64,000 bases of DNA from Gammaproteobacteria bacterium. GTDB lineage: Bacteria; Pseudomonadota; Gammaproteobacteria; Arenicellales; UBA868. The stretch's first letter is position 1. Every line of letters starts with the position of its first letter. Below are positions 16,482-25,592 of the stretch, piece by piece. The stretch covers positions 1 to 64,000 of the forward strand of contig JAKUQS010000005.1 of NCBI GenBank assembly GCA_022451485.1. The letters run 5' to 3'. The notes below the pieces were generated by a model. It was not told the DNA's origin. It searched no databases and saw only the letters and a program-made list of their open reading frames with translations. Made by a program: the position numbers and the translations under genes.

Positions 16482-18569
16482 ATGCCGTCATCGTACCGTC
16501 TTGCCGTTGACGTTGGAGGTACTTTTACCGACTTTGCCCTCTTGAACGAGGGTTCGGGGGAGATTCACATTGCCAAATCTCTTACGACACCTGACGACCC
16601 ATCCGTGGGTGTGTTAACGGGCATCACCGCATTCAATCAGGCTGTGGCCGGTCATGTGGAATCCACTAAGCGAATTGCGCATGCAACTACACTGGTGGCT
16701 AATGCTGTAATCGAAAGGAAGGGCGCGCTCACGGCGTTACTGACAACGGCAGGGTTTCGTGATGTATTGGAACTTCGACGTCACGTCCGAGTGACGACGT
16801 ATGAGTTGTGGGCTGATCCACCAGAGCCCCTTGTGCCACGGTGGTTACGGTTGCCTGTCAATGAACGGGTGTTCTCTGATGGAACGATATTGAAAGAAGT
16901 TGAGTCGTCAGATATTGCGGAAGTCGCTAAGGTGTTGCGGAATGAAGGTGTGACTTCGGTCGCGGTTTCATTTTTGCACTCGTACGCAAATGCTGAGAAT
17001 GAGCGAAAAGTGGTCGAATTGTTGGAAACGTTGGTGCCAAATATCGCAGTGACACGTTCATCGGAAGTCTTACCGCAAATTAAGGAGTACGAGCGAACCA
17101 GCACGACAGTGGTCAATGCGTATGTTAAACCGCTGACGCAAAGATATCTAACCAACTTGGAAAGGGGTCTTGTCGAATCAGGTTACAACGCACCTCTTAA
17201 TATCATGTTGTCGAATGGTGGTTTAGGTTCCATCAAAACGGCCGCCGATTTTCCTATTCGGTTGATTGAGTCGGGGCCGGTTGCGGGTGCCATCGTTGGG
17301 CGAGAGCTTGCGACCTTGCTGGGGCTTTCGGAAGTATTGTCATTTGATATGGGTGGAACGACTGCCAAGGCTTGCCTGATTCGAAATCAAACGTTACCAA
17401 TTACTGATGAACTTGAGGTCGCTCGATCAAAACGCTTCACCAAATCGAGTGGTTTTCCGGTCGGTGTCCCAGCTGCCAATATGATTGAAATTGGTGCCGG
17501 TGGCGGGAGTATCGCCCGAGTCAACCAGATGGGCGTTGTACAGGTCGGTCCGGAAAGTGCGGGAGCAGATCCAGGTCCTATCTGTTATGGGCATGGGGGA
17601 TTAGGGGCCACGGTAACGGATGCGGATCTGGTACTCGGGTACCTCAACCCAGACCATTTTGCTGGCGGGTCTATAGCGCTTGATTTGGCTGAGGCATCGG
17701 CGGGGATAACCGAGCAGATTGCGGGTAAACAGGGACGGACACTGGTGGAAGCGGCGTGGACGATTCATGACGTGATTAACGAGACGATGGCAACAGCGGT
17801 TCGCATGCACGTGACCGAACGCGGTGGTAACCCTGACACTGCAACAATGGTTGCCTTTGGGGGCGCAGGCCCCGTTCATGCATGTAATTTGGCGAGAAAG
17901 TTGCGTATGGAGCGTTTTATCATACCGCTGCGCGCGGGCGTCTTATCTGCGTTGGGGTTGCTTATCGCGCCACCGGCCTACGATATCGTGAAGACCTATA
18001 AATCACCACTCGACACGCTTGATTGGAAAGATGTCTTGAGTCGCATGAAAAAAATGGAAGAGGAAATCGGGCTCTCACTGGATGGTATCGACACGGTTGG
18101 CAAGCGTTCTTACTGGCGGGAAGTCGATGTTGGCTATATTGGGCAGAGCTACCAGGTGACTGTCGGTATTGAGGATCAATTTGATGGTGCGATGCTGCAG
18201 CAGCACTTTGCCGCATTGTATCGGGAGAAATATGGATACTTTTATGCTGATGTCCCTGCGGAAATCGTTAATCTGCGTGTTCGCGGTGAGATTGTTCAGA
18301 TGGGCTTTCGCCTAAAACCGCTTGAAACGCCGGACGCAGGCGCCGTTGCTCCGTCAAGTGGGGTTCGTGAAGCCTATTCTGCTTCTGAGCGTAGGATGAT
18401 GCCGCATCAGGTTTATCAAAGAACAATGCTTGTTCCCGGGATGCGATTGATTGGTCCCGCAATTGTGGAGGAGGCGACTTCAACGACGGTGATCGATCAG
18501 GGATGGACACTGGATGTCGACAGTTTTGGGTCGCTGTCTGTACGCCGCACAGGAGTGACTGATCGATGA
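16482..18569 (+). CDS. hyuA: Hydantoinase/oxoprolinase subunit A (HyuA-type), copy 1
   Basis: 695 residues, the normal size of HyuA / N-methylhydantoinase A. The start VDVGGTFTDFALL (about 8-20) is the phosphate-1 loop of the actin-like ATPase fold, EYERTSTTVVNAYV marks the Hydant_A_N domain boundary, and the second domain carries SFDMGGTTAKAC, GAGGGSIARV and FGGAGPVHAC. Relatives open a cyclic amide (5-oxoproline, N-methylhydantoin) with ATP, or carboxylate acetone/acetophenone, together with HyuB. AAAGGA lies eight bases before the ATG. It overlaps hyuB by four bases and is divergent from the ABC transporter, which may bring in its substrate. Confidence 0.9.
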   Translation: MPSSYRLAVDVGGTFTDFALLNEGSGEIHIAKSLTTPDDPSVGVLTGITAFNQAVAGHVESTKRIAHATTLVANAVIERKGALTALLTTAGFRDVLELRRHVRVTTYELWADPPEPLVPRWLRLPVNERVFSDGTILKEVESSDIAEVAKVLRNEGVTSVAVSFLHSYANAENERKVVELLETLVPNIAVTRSSEVLPQIKEYERTSTTVVNAYVKPLTQRYLTNLERGLVESGYNAPLNIMLSNGGLGSIKTAADFPIRLIESGPVAGAIVGRELATLLGLSEVLSFDMGGTTAKACLIRNQTLPITDELEVARSKRFTKSSGFPVGVPAANMIEIGAGGGSIARVNQMGVVQVGPESAGADPGPICYGHGGLGATVTDADLVLGYLNPDHFAGGSIALDLAEASAGITEQIAGKQGRTLVEAAWTIHDVINETMATAVRMHVTERGGNPDTATMVAFGGAGPVHACNLARKLRMERFIIPLRAGVLSALGLLIAPPAYDIVKTYKSPLDTLDWKDVLSRMKKMEEEIGLSLDGIDTVGKRSYWREVDVGYIGQSYQVTVGIEDQFDGAMLQQHFAALYREKYGYFYADVPAEIVNLRVRGEIVQMGFRLKPLETPDAGAVAPSSGVREAYSASERRMMPHQVYQRTMLVPGMRLIGPAIVEEATSTTVIDQGWTLDVDSFGSLSVRRTGVTDR

Positions 18570-20227
18570 CAAGAAATGAGATGCCCCTGGATGTGATATG
18601 GCCCCGGTTGATCGCTATAGCAGACGAGATGGCCACTACTATGTTGCGGACGGCCTTCTCGCATGATGTTGTGGAGGTCCACGACATGTCGACCGGGCTA
18701 CTTGATTCTCGTGGTTATCTATTGGCGCAAACTTGGTTGGGCGCTACTGGCCATACGGGGTGCATGCCTGCGTTTGGTGCAAACTTGGTCAGCGCCTTTC
18801 CTCCCGAGACCGTTGTTCCAGGGGATGTATTTATTTGTAATGATCCCTGGTTGTGTAACGGGCAGACGGCCGACATTTTTATTGTCACGCCCGCGTTCGT
18901 AGATCAAAGGCTGATCGGATTCACAGTGAATACCATTCACCACGTCGACATTGGAGGTCGAAAAGGATCAGGGTTGTCAGAAGAGGTTTACGAGGAAGGT
19001 TTGATCATTCCCATGTTAAGACTTTTTGCTGCCGGCCAGGAAAATACTGATCTGTTTGAGATGATACGGCGCAACGTGCGTTACTCGGACAAGATGATCG
19101 GCGACCTGAGGGCGCAGGTAGCTACCGGTTGGGCTGGTTGCCGGGAGTTGGAACGCCTGTGTATTGAATTTGGTCAAGTTGATCTTTGTGATCTTACTGA
19201 CGAGGTGACCGCTCGAACTGAGGCGGGTATTCGTGCAGGCTTGCTCGAGTTGCCTGATGGCCAGTGGGAGGACGAGTTATTGATGGACATCGATGGCTTG
19301 GAACAACCCCAACCCCTGAAGGCCTCGGTTACCATTAATGGTGACAGTTTGTCTGTCGATTTTACGGGAACCGCGCCCCAAGTTCGGCGGCCGGTTAATT
19401 GCCCTATTAACTTTACGCGGGCTTATGTTGCGGTGCCGATGAAGATGATTTGTGATCCCAGTTTGCCGAACAATCAGGGGACCTACCGCCCATTGGATAT
19501 ATTGGTCCCTGAAGGAACGCTACTCAACCCTACTTACCCGGCTGCCTGTTTTTGGCGACTAAGTGCCGGAATGTTGGTTGCGGAGTTGATGTTTCGTATT
19601 TTTGCGCGGATTGCACCTGAGCGAGTGCCTGCGGAGTCGGGCTCTTTGCCTACGTGGCAATTTTATGTGTCTGGCAATCGGCCAACTGGCGAGGGATATG
19701 CTTTGCACCAGCATTCTTATGGTGGTATGGGGGGGCGACCTGGTCGAGATGGTCTATCAGCCGTTAGTTTTCCCTACAACGTCCGTGATGTCTCCATTGA
19801 GTGGTCCGAACATGAGACACCCGTTTTATATCATTCGCGCGAGCTGATTCCGGATTCTGGTGGGGCCGGCACCTTTCGTGGTGGGCTAGGTCAGCAATTG
19901 ACTTTTGAAGCCTATGCCACTGGTACTAAAGCTAATCAGCCACTGGTTTTTTCAGGAGCTGCGGGTCGAATGCGCACGCCTCCACAAGGATTTGGGGGTG
20001 GGGAGCCGGGTGCGTGTTCGCGGATTGAAGTGAATGGGGTACCGATAGCGCCGACGAGTTCTCCAGAATTCTCATTCGAGGTGGGCGATGTTGTGCGGCT
20101 GTCGCTGCCCGGTGGGGGAGGCTATGGTGATCCTGGGGGCAGATCTCCAGAGGCTATTCGTCGAGATCTTAAGGGGGGTTACATTACGAGCGAGTCGGCC
20201 AAGCGCGATTACGGATTTGATGAGTAA
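18566..20227 (+). CDS. hyuB: Hydantoinase/oxoprolinase subunit B (HyuB-type), copy 1
   Basis: 553 residues, the expected length for HyuB. The typical start DVIWPRLIAIADEMATTMLR is followed by HDVVEVHDMSTGLLD, the block DVFICNDPWLCNGQTADIF, and the C-terminal LPGGGGYGDPGGRSPEAI, all family landmarks. HyuB forms the ATP-dependent cyclic-amidase complex with HyuA. ATGA overlap with hyuA and AGGAG at 18551 support coupled translation. It lacks neighbours that would define a unique substrate; the unit converges on a short-chain dehydrogenase gene 41 bases downstream. Confidence 0.9.
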   Translation: MTRNEMPLDVIWPRLIAIADEMATTMLRTAFSHDVVEVHDMSTGLLDSRGYLLAQTWLGATGHTGCMPAFGANLVSAFPPETVVPGDVFICNDPWLCNGQTADIFIVTPAFVDQRLIGFTVNTIHHVDIGGRKGSGLSEEVYEEGLIIPMLRLFAAGQENTDLFEMIRRNVRYSDKMIGDLRAQVATGWAGCRELERLCIEFGQVDLCDLTDEVTARTEAGIRAGLLELPDGQWEDELLMDIDGLEQPQPLKASVTINGDSLSVDFTGTAPQVRRPVNCPINFTRAYVAVPMKMICDPSLPNNQGTYRPLDILVPEGTLLNPTYPAACFWRLSAGMLVAELMFRIFARIAPERVPAESGSLPTWQFYVSGNRPTGEGYALHQHSYGGMGGRPGRDGLSAVSFPYNVRDVSIEWSEHETPVLYHSRELIPDSGGAGTFRGGLGQQLTFEAYATGTKANQPLVFSGAAGRMRTPPQGFGGGEPGACSRIEVNGVPIAPTSSPEFSFEVGDVVRLSLPGGGGYGDPGGRSPEAIRRDLKGGYITSESAKRDYGFDE

Positions 20228-20268
20228 ACGTTTTGAATGTGCGTGGACCGTGAATTGACGTTGCCAAC

Positions 20269-21051
20269 CTATATCATCCAGCCACCATCGACAATGATGT
20301 CTTGACCAGTCATGTTGCGACTGTCCTCACTTGCTGCAAAGACGACAGCATTAGCTATGTCTTCTGGCGTGGTAATCGACCGGAGACTGGTTTCTTCCAC
20401 ATACTCCGCGTAGACCTCATCCTTAGTCCAACCACGCTTGCGCGCTTTTTCTTCGCATAACTTCTCCATTCGCGGAGTTTCGACAATACCCGGAACAACA
20501 TTGTTCACTGCGATTCCATAGGGGCCCGCTTCAAGTGCGACCGTTCGAGTCAGTCCCCGGATTGCCCACTTTGATGAACTATAAGCGGTGCGGTAACGGT
20601 ACCCGCGTAGGCCTGACGTGCCGCCGATGTTGACGATTCTGCCGCTACGCTGTTCGATCATCACTGGCATCACGTGTTTTATTGGCAAAAACGTCCCGAC
20701 GATATTGGCGGTGATGACAGCGAGGTAGTCGTCGTGCTCGATTTCCCAGACCGGTGTCTCAATCGGGCCGGTAACCCCCGCAACATTTACTAGAAAATCG
20801 ATGCGTCCGTTGAACGCTTTTATAGTGTCATCGACCATCGCTTTGACTTCAGTCTCGCGGGTTACATCGGTTGACTGAGTTCTCGCCTGATGCCCTTCTT
20901 CCTGAAGATGCTTGGCTAGGTCCTCAAGGGGATTGATGTCGCGGGCAGCTAATGTCAAACGTGCCCCTTCTTTGGCAAGGGCACGGCAAATAGCGCTTCC
21001 CATACCTTTCGCGGCACCGGTCACAATACCTGTCTGGTTGTCAAGCTTCAT
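20269..21051 (-). CDS. Short-chain dehydrogenase/reductase (classical SDR)
   Basis: 260 residues. The cofactor loop TGAAKGMGSAI (about 11-21), the NVAG motif (NVAGVTGP), the catalytic Ser in NIGGTSG and the YSSSK Tyr/Lys pair, and a C-terminal DGGWMI make a complete classical SDR. It should interconvert an alcohol and a ketone with NAD(P). It is the last gene of a - cassette after the class IV and class III aminotransferases, which suggests that it reduces or oxidises a hydroxy/keto intermediate generated by amine transfer. Gap to the upstream gene is 42 bases. Substrate unknown. Confidence 0.9.
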   Translation of the reverse strand: MKLDNQTGIVTGAAKGMGSAICRALAKEGARLTLAARDINPLEDLAKHLQEEGHQARTQSTDVTRETEVKAMVDDTIKAFNGRIDFLVNVAGVTGPIETPVWEIEHDDYLAVITANIVGTFLPIKHVMPVMIEQRSGRIVNIGGTSGLRGYRYRTAYSSSKWAIRGLTRTVALEAGPYGIAVNNVVPGIVETPRMEKLCEEKARKRGWTKDEVYAEYVEETSLRSITTPEDIANAVVFAASEDSRNMTGQDIIVDGGWMI

Positions 21052-21093
21052 GGGTTATCTCCGTGCGTCGCTGGTGCGTAATCGATTTAGCGC

Positions 21094-22413
21094 TCATTGT
21101 TGTCCCAGTACCTCACCGTACTCTATGGCAACAGACTCAAAAGCGTTCGCAAATGCATCGTGATCAGCGCTTGTTAAGGGTAGGGAAAGGCTCATGAATC
21201 CTCTTCGAGCGATGTAGCATCCGCGCATGTGCATCTCAAGATGAAAAAGCTTTCGTGCGCTCGAGCTTGAGGCGTTGGTGTGTGCGGGGTTAGTAATCGG
21301 TTCCCGTTGGGGATGAATGCAGATCATTGACCCGCGTCCCATAACTCGAAACGGTGCATCGTGTTGATCGGCAATTCCCTGGAGTCGCGTGCGCAATTCA
21401 TCACCGGACTGATTCAGTTTATTGACTACGTCAGGGGTAAAGACTTTTGTTAACCCTGCGATACCGGCCGCCATGGTCAAGACATTGTTGTTATAAGTGC
21501 CCGAATGCACCAGCGCATCAGGCTGTCGAGGATCAAGTCGGGCCATTAATTCAGTGGAGCCGCCAAATGCCCCAAAGGTTACACCGCCGCCAAGGTATTT
21601 ACCGAACGACACAAGGTCGGGTTTGATGGCAACCAGTTCGTGCAGTCCGCCGGGCGACAATCTCGAAGTCATTACTTCGTCAAAGATAAAGACAATGCCG
21701 TGTTTTTCTGATTCGTCACGCAGCATGTGGAGAAATTCGTCGCTTGCCGGTATGCAACCGCCACCGCCCATGACCGGTTCAATAATGATGGCCGCCAGGC
21801 TGTTCGCGTGTTGACGTATCAGTTGACGAGAATTTTCAACGTCGTTGAACTCAGCAATGACAGTTTCAATCGGTGCATTCATGGGCGAGGGGGCTCCGCC
21901 GGCGAAGGAAAACAGGCCGCCGTGATAACTCCCGTTAAAAGCCATCACAGCCGGGCGTTTTGTCACAGCCCGCGCGATTGAAATATTCATCATGTTGGCT
22001 TCGGTGCCAGAGTTACAGAATCGGACCAGTTCAACCGCTGGGAACCGCTCAACCATTAACTGTGCGAGCTGGGCGTCATATGTATTGGGCCCGCCGAGGA
22101 CAAATCCTCCCGAGAGGGCATCTTGTATTGCCTTCTTGATCGTTGGTTCCGAGTGTCCGTATAGTCCCGCGGTGTACTCGCCGAGAAAATCGACATACTC
22201 GTTCTCATCGAGATCGGTAAGTTTGGCACCATGACCTTTGACCAGTACTACAGGAAATGGGTCGTGGTAAATCGTTGTGCGGGTATTCGCCCCGGGCATA
22301 TTTTTTGTAGCCGCCTGATAATGCGCTTCGCTTTTTGGATTCGCGGCGACATATCGTTTTTCTACGTCTGATATTGCATCCTGAAGCGTGAAGTTACGAG
22401 TGGGTTCATTCAT
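21094..22413 (-). CDS. Class III aminotransferase, glutamate-1-semialdehyde aminomutase-like
   Basis: 439 residues, PLP fold-type I. The order is LVKGHGAKLTDLDENEYVDF near residue 60, FCNSGTEANMMNISIAR (about 130), IIIEPVMGGGG, FIFDEVMTSRLSPGG with the ring-stacking Asp, and the Schiff-base lysine in VSFGKYLGGGVTFGAFGG. GSA-aminomutase HemL has the same plan, but no haem genes are near, and such relatives often act on beta-amino acids or other amines in catabolic clusters. Six bases separate it from the upstream class IV aminotransferase, so both are co-translated. Two aminotransferases of different folds in one cassette could remove and transfer one amino group. Confidence 0.88.
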   Translation of the reverse strand: MNEPTRNFTLQDAISDVEKRYVAANPKSEAHYQAATKNMPGANTRTTIYHDPFPVVLVKGHGAKLTDLDENEYVDFLGEYTAGLYGHSEPTIKKAIQDALSGGFVLGGPNTYDAQLAQLMVERFPAVELVRFCNSGTEANMMNISIARAVTKRPAVMAFNGSYHGGLFSFAGGAPSPMNAPIETVIAEFNDVENSRQLIRQHANSLAAIIIEPVMGGGGCIPASDEFLHMLRDESEKHGIVFIFDEVMTSRLSPGGLHELVAIKPDLVSFGKYLGGGVTFGAFGGSTELMARLDPRQPDALVHSGTYNNNVLTMAAGIAGLTKVFTPDVVNKLNQSGDELRTRLQGIADQHDAPFRVMGRGSMICIHPQREPITNPAHTNASSSSARKLFHLEMHMRGCYIARRGFMSLSLPLTSADHDAFANAFESVAIEYGEVLGQQ

Positions 22414-22419
22414 CGTGCA

Positions 22420-23352
22420 TTACTCCGTATGAAGATGTTTCAGATATTGGTCAGCGATATTGCAGTCGACCAATTTTGAGTAAGCCTCTAGAAGTCGCCC
22501 GGTGATGGGTCCGGGAATCGATTCTTCTGCGACCGCATTACCATTAATTGAAGAGACTGGGCAGATGCAAAAACTTGTGGAAGTGACGAAGATCTCATCT
22601 GCGGTATACGCGTCGTAGAGGTCAAGGTCACGTTCCTCGCACCGCAGGCCTATCTCATCTGCTAGTTCGATGGCAGTGCCTCTGCTGACCCCAGCCAGAA
22701 CGTACTGTGCCTTTGGAGTGAAAAGCTCCTCATTTTTCACGATGAAAATATTGGAACCTAACCCTTCGCATAGATTGCCGTTGTAGTCGAGTAGCACAGC
22801 CCACGCCGAAGGATTCTGTGCGTGGACCTCGAGTTCTGCCATCACCAGATTGAGGTAGTTATGGGTCTTGGTCCGTGGGCTCAGGTTTTGTGGTGGTGTT
22901 CTTCGGACCGATGGCACGATCACCTTGAGTCCGTCACGGTAATATTGTGCGCGTTCGCGGAAGGGCAATGGTTGACACTCTACAATTACTGCAGGGCCCG
23001 TGTGATCCCAACCCTCGTCGCCCACGGCTTTGACACCGCGCGAGATCCTTTGACCGAGCCAGTAGTCATCGCCATCGGCCAGTAAGTGGCGGTTTCGGTC
23101 GAGCACATCCTCACTGATCCGGATCACCTCGGCGGGTGACAGCCCGATGTCGATTTGCAGATAAGCCAGCGATCGGAACAGGCGCTCCACGTGTTCTTCA
23201 ATCTTGAAAAGGTTACCGTTGAAGGTTCGCGTCATATCAAAGCAGCCGTCACCGTATAGAAAGCTGCGGTCACGAAATGGTACTCGCACGTCATGCTCTG
23301 GCATGATTTCACCATTGAAGTAGGCAACCCGTTGATTCGCACGCTCGTTCAT
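22420..23352 (-). CDS. Class IV aminotransferase (branched-chain / D-amino acid aminotransferase-like)
   Basis: 310 residues with the class IV fold: YFNGEIMPEHDVRVPFRDRS at the N-terminus, YGDGCFDMTRTFNG, the Schiff-base lysine in PRTKTHNYLNLVMAELE (about 160), and EGLGSNIFIV with TSTSFCICPVSSING near the C-terminus. It transfers an amino group with PLP in the cytoplasm. It is the first gene of the - cassette with the GSA-aminomutase-like enzyme and the SDR, and faces the divergent second hyuAB operon across a region with paired palindromes. Whether L- or D-amino acids are used cannot be told. Confidence 0.88.
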   Translation of the reverse strand: MNERANQRVAYFNGEIMPEHDVRVPFRDRSFLYGDGCFDMTRTFNGNLFKIEEHVERLFRSLAYLQIDIGLSPAEVIRISEDVLDRNRHLLADGDDYWLGQRISRGVKAVGDEGWDHTGPAVIVECQPLPFRERAQYYRDGLKVIVPSVRRTPPQNLSPRTKTHNYLNLVMAELEVHAQNPSAWAVLLDYNGNLCEGLGSNIFIVKNEELFTPKAQYVLAGVSRGTAIELADEIGLRCEERDLDLYDAYTADEIFVTSTSFCICPVSSINGNAVAEESIPGPITGRLLEAYSKLVDCNIADQYLKHLHTE

Positions 23353-23393
23353 GATTGAGACCTCATATCCCGATTGAATTTAAGGAATTACAG

Positions 23394-23444
23394 CTACCTT
23401 GACGGTAGGGTTCTTTATCCCACATATAGTAGCCTACCCGGTAG
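23394..23444. promoter_or_regulatory. Paired CTACC/GGTAG palindromes in divergent promoter region
   Basis: Two copies of the same dyad: CTACC-TTGAC-GGTAG at 23394-23408 and CTACC-C-GGTAG at 23434-23444, centred 38 bases apart. A TTGACG box lies in the first dyad (23399-23404) and TATAGT lies between the two (23425-23430), but with a long 20-base spacer. The arrangement suggests an operator controlling the class IV aminotransferase cassette (-) and hyuA2 operon (+). Confidence 0.45.
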
Positions 23445-23539
23445 CCTGGGCACGAAGTCGAGTAGCTAGCGCTTTCTCCGATTTTCCCATGCTTAATTCT
23501 AGGTAATTGCGATTAGTTGGAAGGACACGGAGGAGCAAG

Positions 23540-25573
23540 ATGGGTACTTGGCAAGTTGGCGTTGATGTTGGGGGAACTAATACGGATCTGCTTTTCCTCG
23601 ATCACGATTCAGGTCGCTTTAATGTAGCCAAAGTGCCAACTACTCCCCATGATCAATCGGATGCAGTAATGAATGGTCTAGGGACTGGTGAATGCGAAAT
23701 TGCTGACCTGTTGGCCATTGTTCATGGCACTACCATTGCTACCAATGCTGTGCTTGAGCGGAAGGGGTCGCGATGTGGTTTGATTACCACGCGGGGTTTT
23801 CGCGATGTACTCGAACTCGGGCGTCGTACTCGGCCGAATAACTATGGATTAATTGGGACATTTGAAGCATTAATAGACCGTGAATTACGTTTTGAAGTGT
23901 CCGAACGGATTGATGCGCGTGGTCGTATTGTCCAACCACTAAATGAGGCCGAGGTCACCGCTGCCCTGAAAAAACTGTCGGAGGCAGGCGCGGAAACAGT
24001 CGTTATCCATTTTCTTCATGCGTATGCAAACCCTGAACATGAATCACGCGCGGCTGAGATCGCCAGGAATCAGTGGCCAAACGAGTACATTTCAGTCAGT
24101 AGCGAGATACTTCGCGAAGTCAGGGAGTTTGAGCGCGGCACCACGGCTGCGGTCAATGCTTTTGTCCAGCCCGTTGTAGCCAGTTATCTGAATCGGTTGC
24201 TGACGCGCTTGCAGGTTAGTCGTTACGACCGCGAGTTGCTGGTGATGCAAGGTAACGGAGGAACGCTCAACGCTTCGGCTGCTGCCCGGCAACCCGTTCA
24301 TACCGTCATGTCGGGGCCGGCAGCGGGAGCGGTGGCGGCGGCACGGATCGGTGCGCAGGCGGGCTTTGAAAATCTGATTGCGTGTGACATGGGTGGTACC
24401 AGTTTCGACGTCAGTCTGATTTTGGGTGGTGCGCCGGCACTCAGTGCAGAAAAGGATCTCGCTTACGGAGTTCCGGTACACGTGCCAATGGTAGATATAC
24501 ACACAATCGGTGCCGGTGGTGGGTCGATCGCCAGGGTTGATGCAGCCGGCCTCTTACGGGTGGGTCCGGAAAGTGCGGGCGCGGAACCGGGCCCCGTATG
24601 TTACGGACGGGGCGGTGAAAGGCCTACAGTCACCGATGCTAACTTACTTTTGGGACGTGTTGATCCTTCGGGATTTGCCGGTGTTGGAGATGCGTCTGGA
24701 ACTGAAAAGGTTGCTAATGCGGTTGGAGTTACAGTCGGAGCCGCGCTCTCGCTCAGTCCTGTGGACGCCGCGGCCGCGGTGCTGGCGGTTGCTGGGAATC
24801 AATTGGCATCGGCGATAAGGTTGGTCTCGATCGAGCAAGGGCATGATCCGCGAGATTTTGTCTTATTTGCGTTCGGTGGGGCTGGACCGCTACACGCCGT
24901 CGAATTAGCTCGTGAACTCGGGATACCCAAAGTCCTTGTGCCCAGATTTCCTGGTATTACCTCTGCGCTCGGTTGTTTGTTGTCCAATCTACGACATGAT
25001 TATGTTCACTCACTTTGGAGACCGTTGGCAGAGATTGATCCTCTGGACGCGGATGCTATCCTAGCCGAGCAGGCAGATAGGGGTCGACGCGCAATTGCAT
25101 CGGATGCGGTGCCTATTGAGGGTATTAAGGTGATTCATGAGGCCGACCTTATGTACCGTGGGCAGAGTCATGTCTTTCGTGTGCCAGTACAAAGTCCTGC
25201 ATTTACTATCGACGATGTTAACGCGGTCTTTGCTGAACATTATGCTAAACGCTTCGAGATCGGACTGTCTGAGATGACTCCGGTGCTCGCAAGTCTGCGT
25301 ACAACGGTTGTTGGACAACGGGCGGATGTCGATCTTGCAATGTTTGGTGGTGGCGAGACGGAAGCTACGCGCGAGACTAGGCGGCAGGTCTATTTTGACG
25401 GTGACTGGCTCGATACGCCGGTTGTTGCACGACAGAGTCTGAGTACCGGTGCTACGATCGATGGACCCGTGATTATTGAACAGCCGGATACGACCTGTGT
25501 CATCAACCCGGGGGCACGGGCAACGGTGGATAGTGCAGGTAACCTTCTTATTGATTTAGATCCAACTACGTGA
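23540..25573 (+). CDS. hyuA: Hydantoinase/oxoprolinase subunit A (HyuA-type), copy 2
   Basis: 677 residues from ATG 23540, chosen because GGAGGAGCAAG precedes it; an in-frame TTG 33 bases upstream lacks such a site. The ATPase loop VDVGGTNTDLLFL opens the protein; EFERGTTAAVNAFV, ACDMGGTSFDVSL, GAGGGSIARVD and FGGAGPLHAVELAREL follow, as in functional HyuA proteins. The first copy (16482) reads GGTFTD where this reads GGTNTD, and the two are clearly diverged, so they are not a recent duplication. It begins a four-gene operon with hyuB, a BKACE and a D-threonine-aldolase-like gene, giving it a different context from copy 1. Confidence 0.9.
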   Translation: MGTWQVGVDVGGTNTDLLFLDHDSGRFNVAKVPTTPHDQSDAVMNGLGTGECEIADLLAIVHGTTIATNAVLERKGSRCGLITTRGFRDVLELGRRTRPNNYGLIGTFEALIDRELRFEVSERIDARGRIVQPLNEAEVTAALKKLSEAGAETVVIHFLHAYANPEHESRAAEIARNQWPNEYISVSSEILREVREFERGTTAAVNAFVQPVVASYLNRLLTRLQVSRYDRELLVMQGNGGTLNASAAARQPVHTVMSGPAAGAVAAARIGAQAGFENLIACDMGGTSFDVSLILGGAPALSAEKDLAYGVPVHVPMVDIHTIGAGGGSIARVDAAGLLRVGPESAGAEPGPVCYGRGGERPTVTDANLLLGRVDPSGFAGVGDASGTEKVANAVGVTVGAALSLSPVDAAAAVLAVAGNQLASAIRLVSIEQGHDPRDFVLFAFGGAGPLHAVELARELGIPKVLVPRFPGITSALGCLLSNLRHDYVHSLWRPLAEIDPLDADAILAEQADRGRRAIASDAVPIEGIKVIHEADLMYRGQSHVFRVPVQSPAFTIDDVNAVFAEHYAKRFEIGLSEMTPVLASLRTTVVGQRADVDLAMFGGGETEATRETRRQVYFDGDWLDTPVVARQSLSTGATIDGPVIIEQPDTTCVINPGARATVDSAGNLLIDLDPTT

Positions 25574-25592
25574 TGCCATCAGGGAATAAATT

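Noticed and set aside
24092-24502. Long - strand open frame inside hyuA2
   Set aside because: Overlaps a gene with clear family motifs; the antisense peptide has no recognisable domain and no ribosome site. The same applies to the other long antisense frames inside hyuA1, the molybdoenzyme and the formamidase-like gene.
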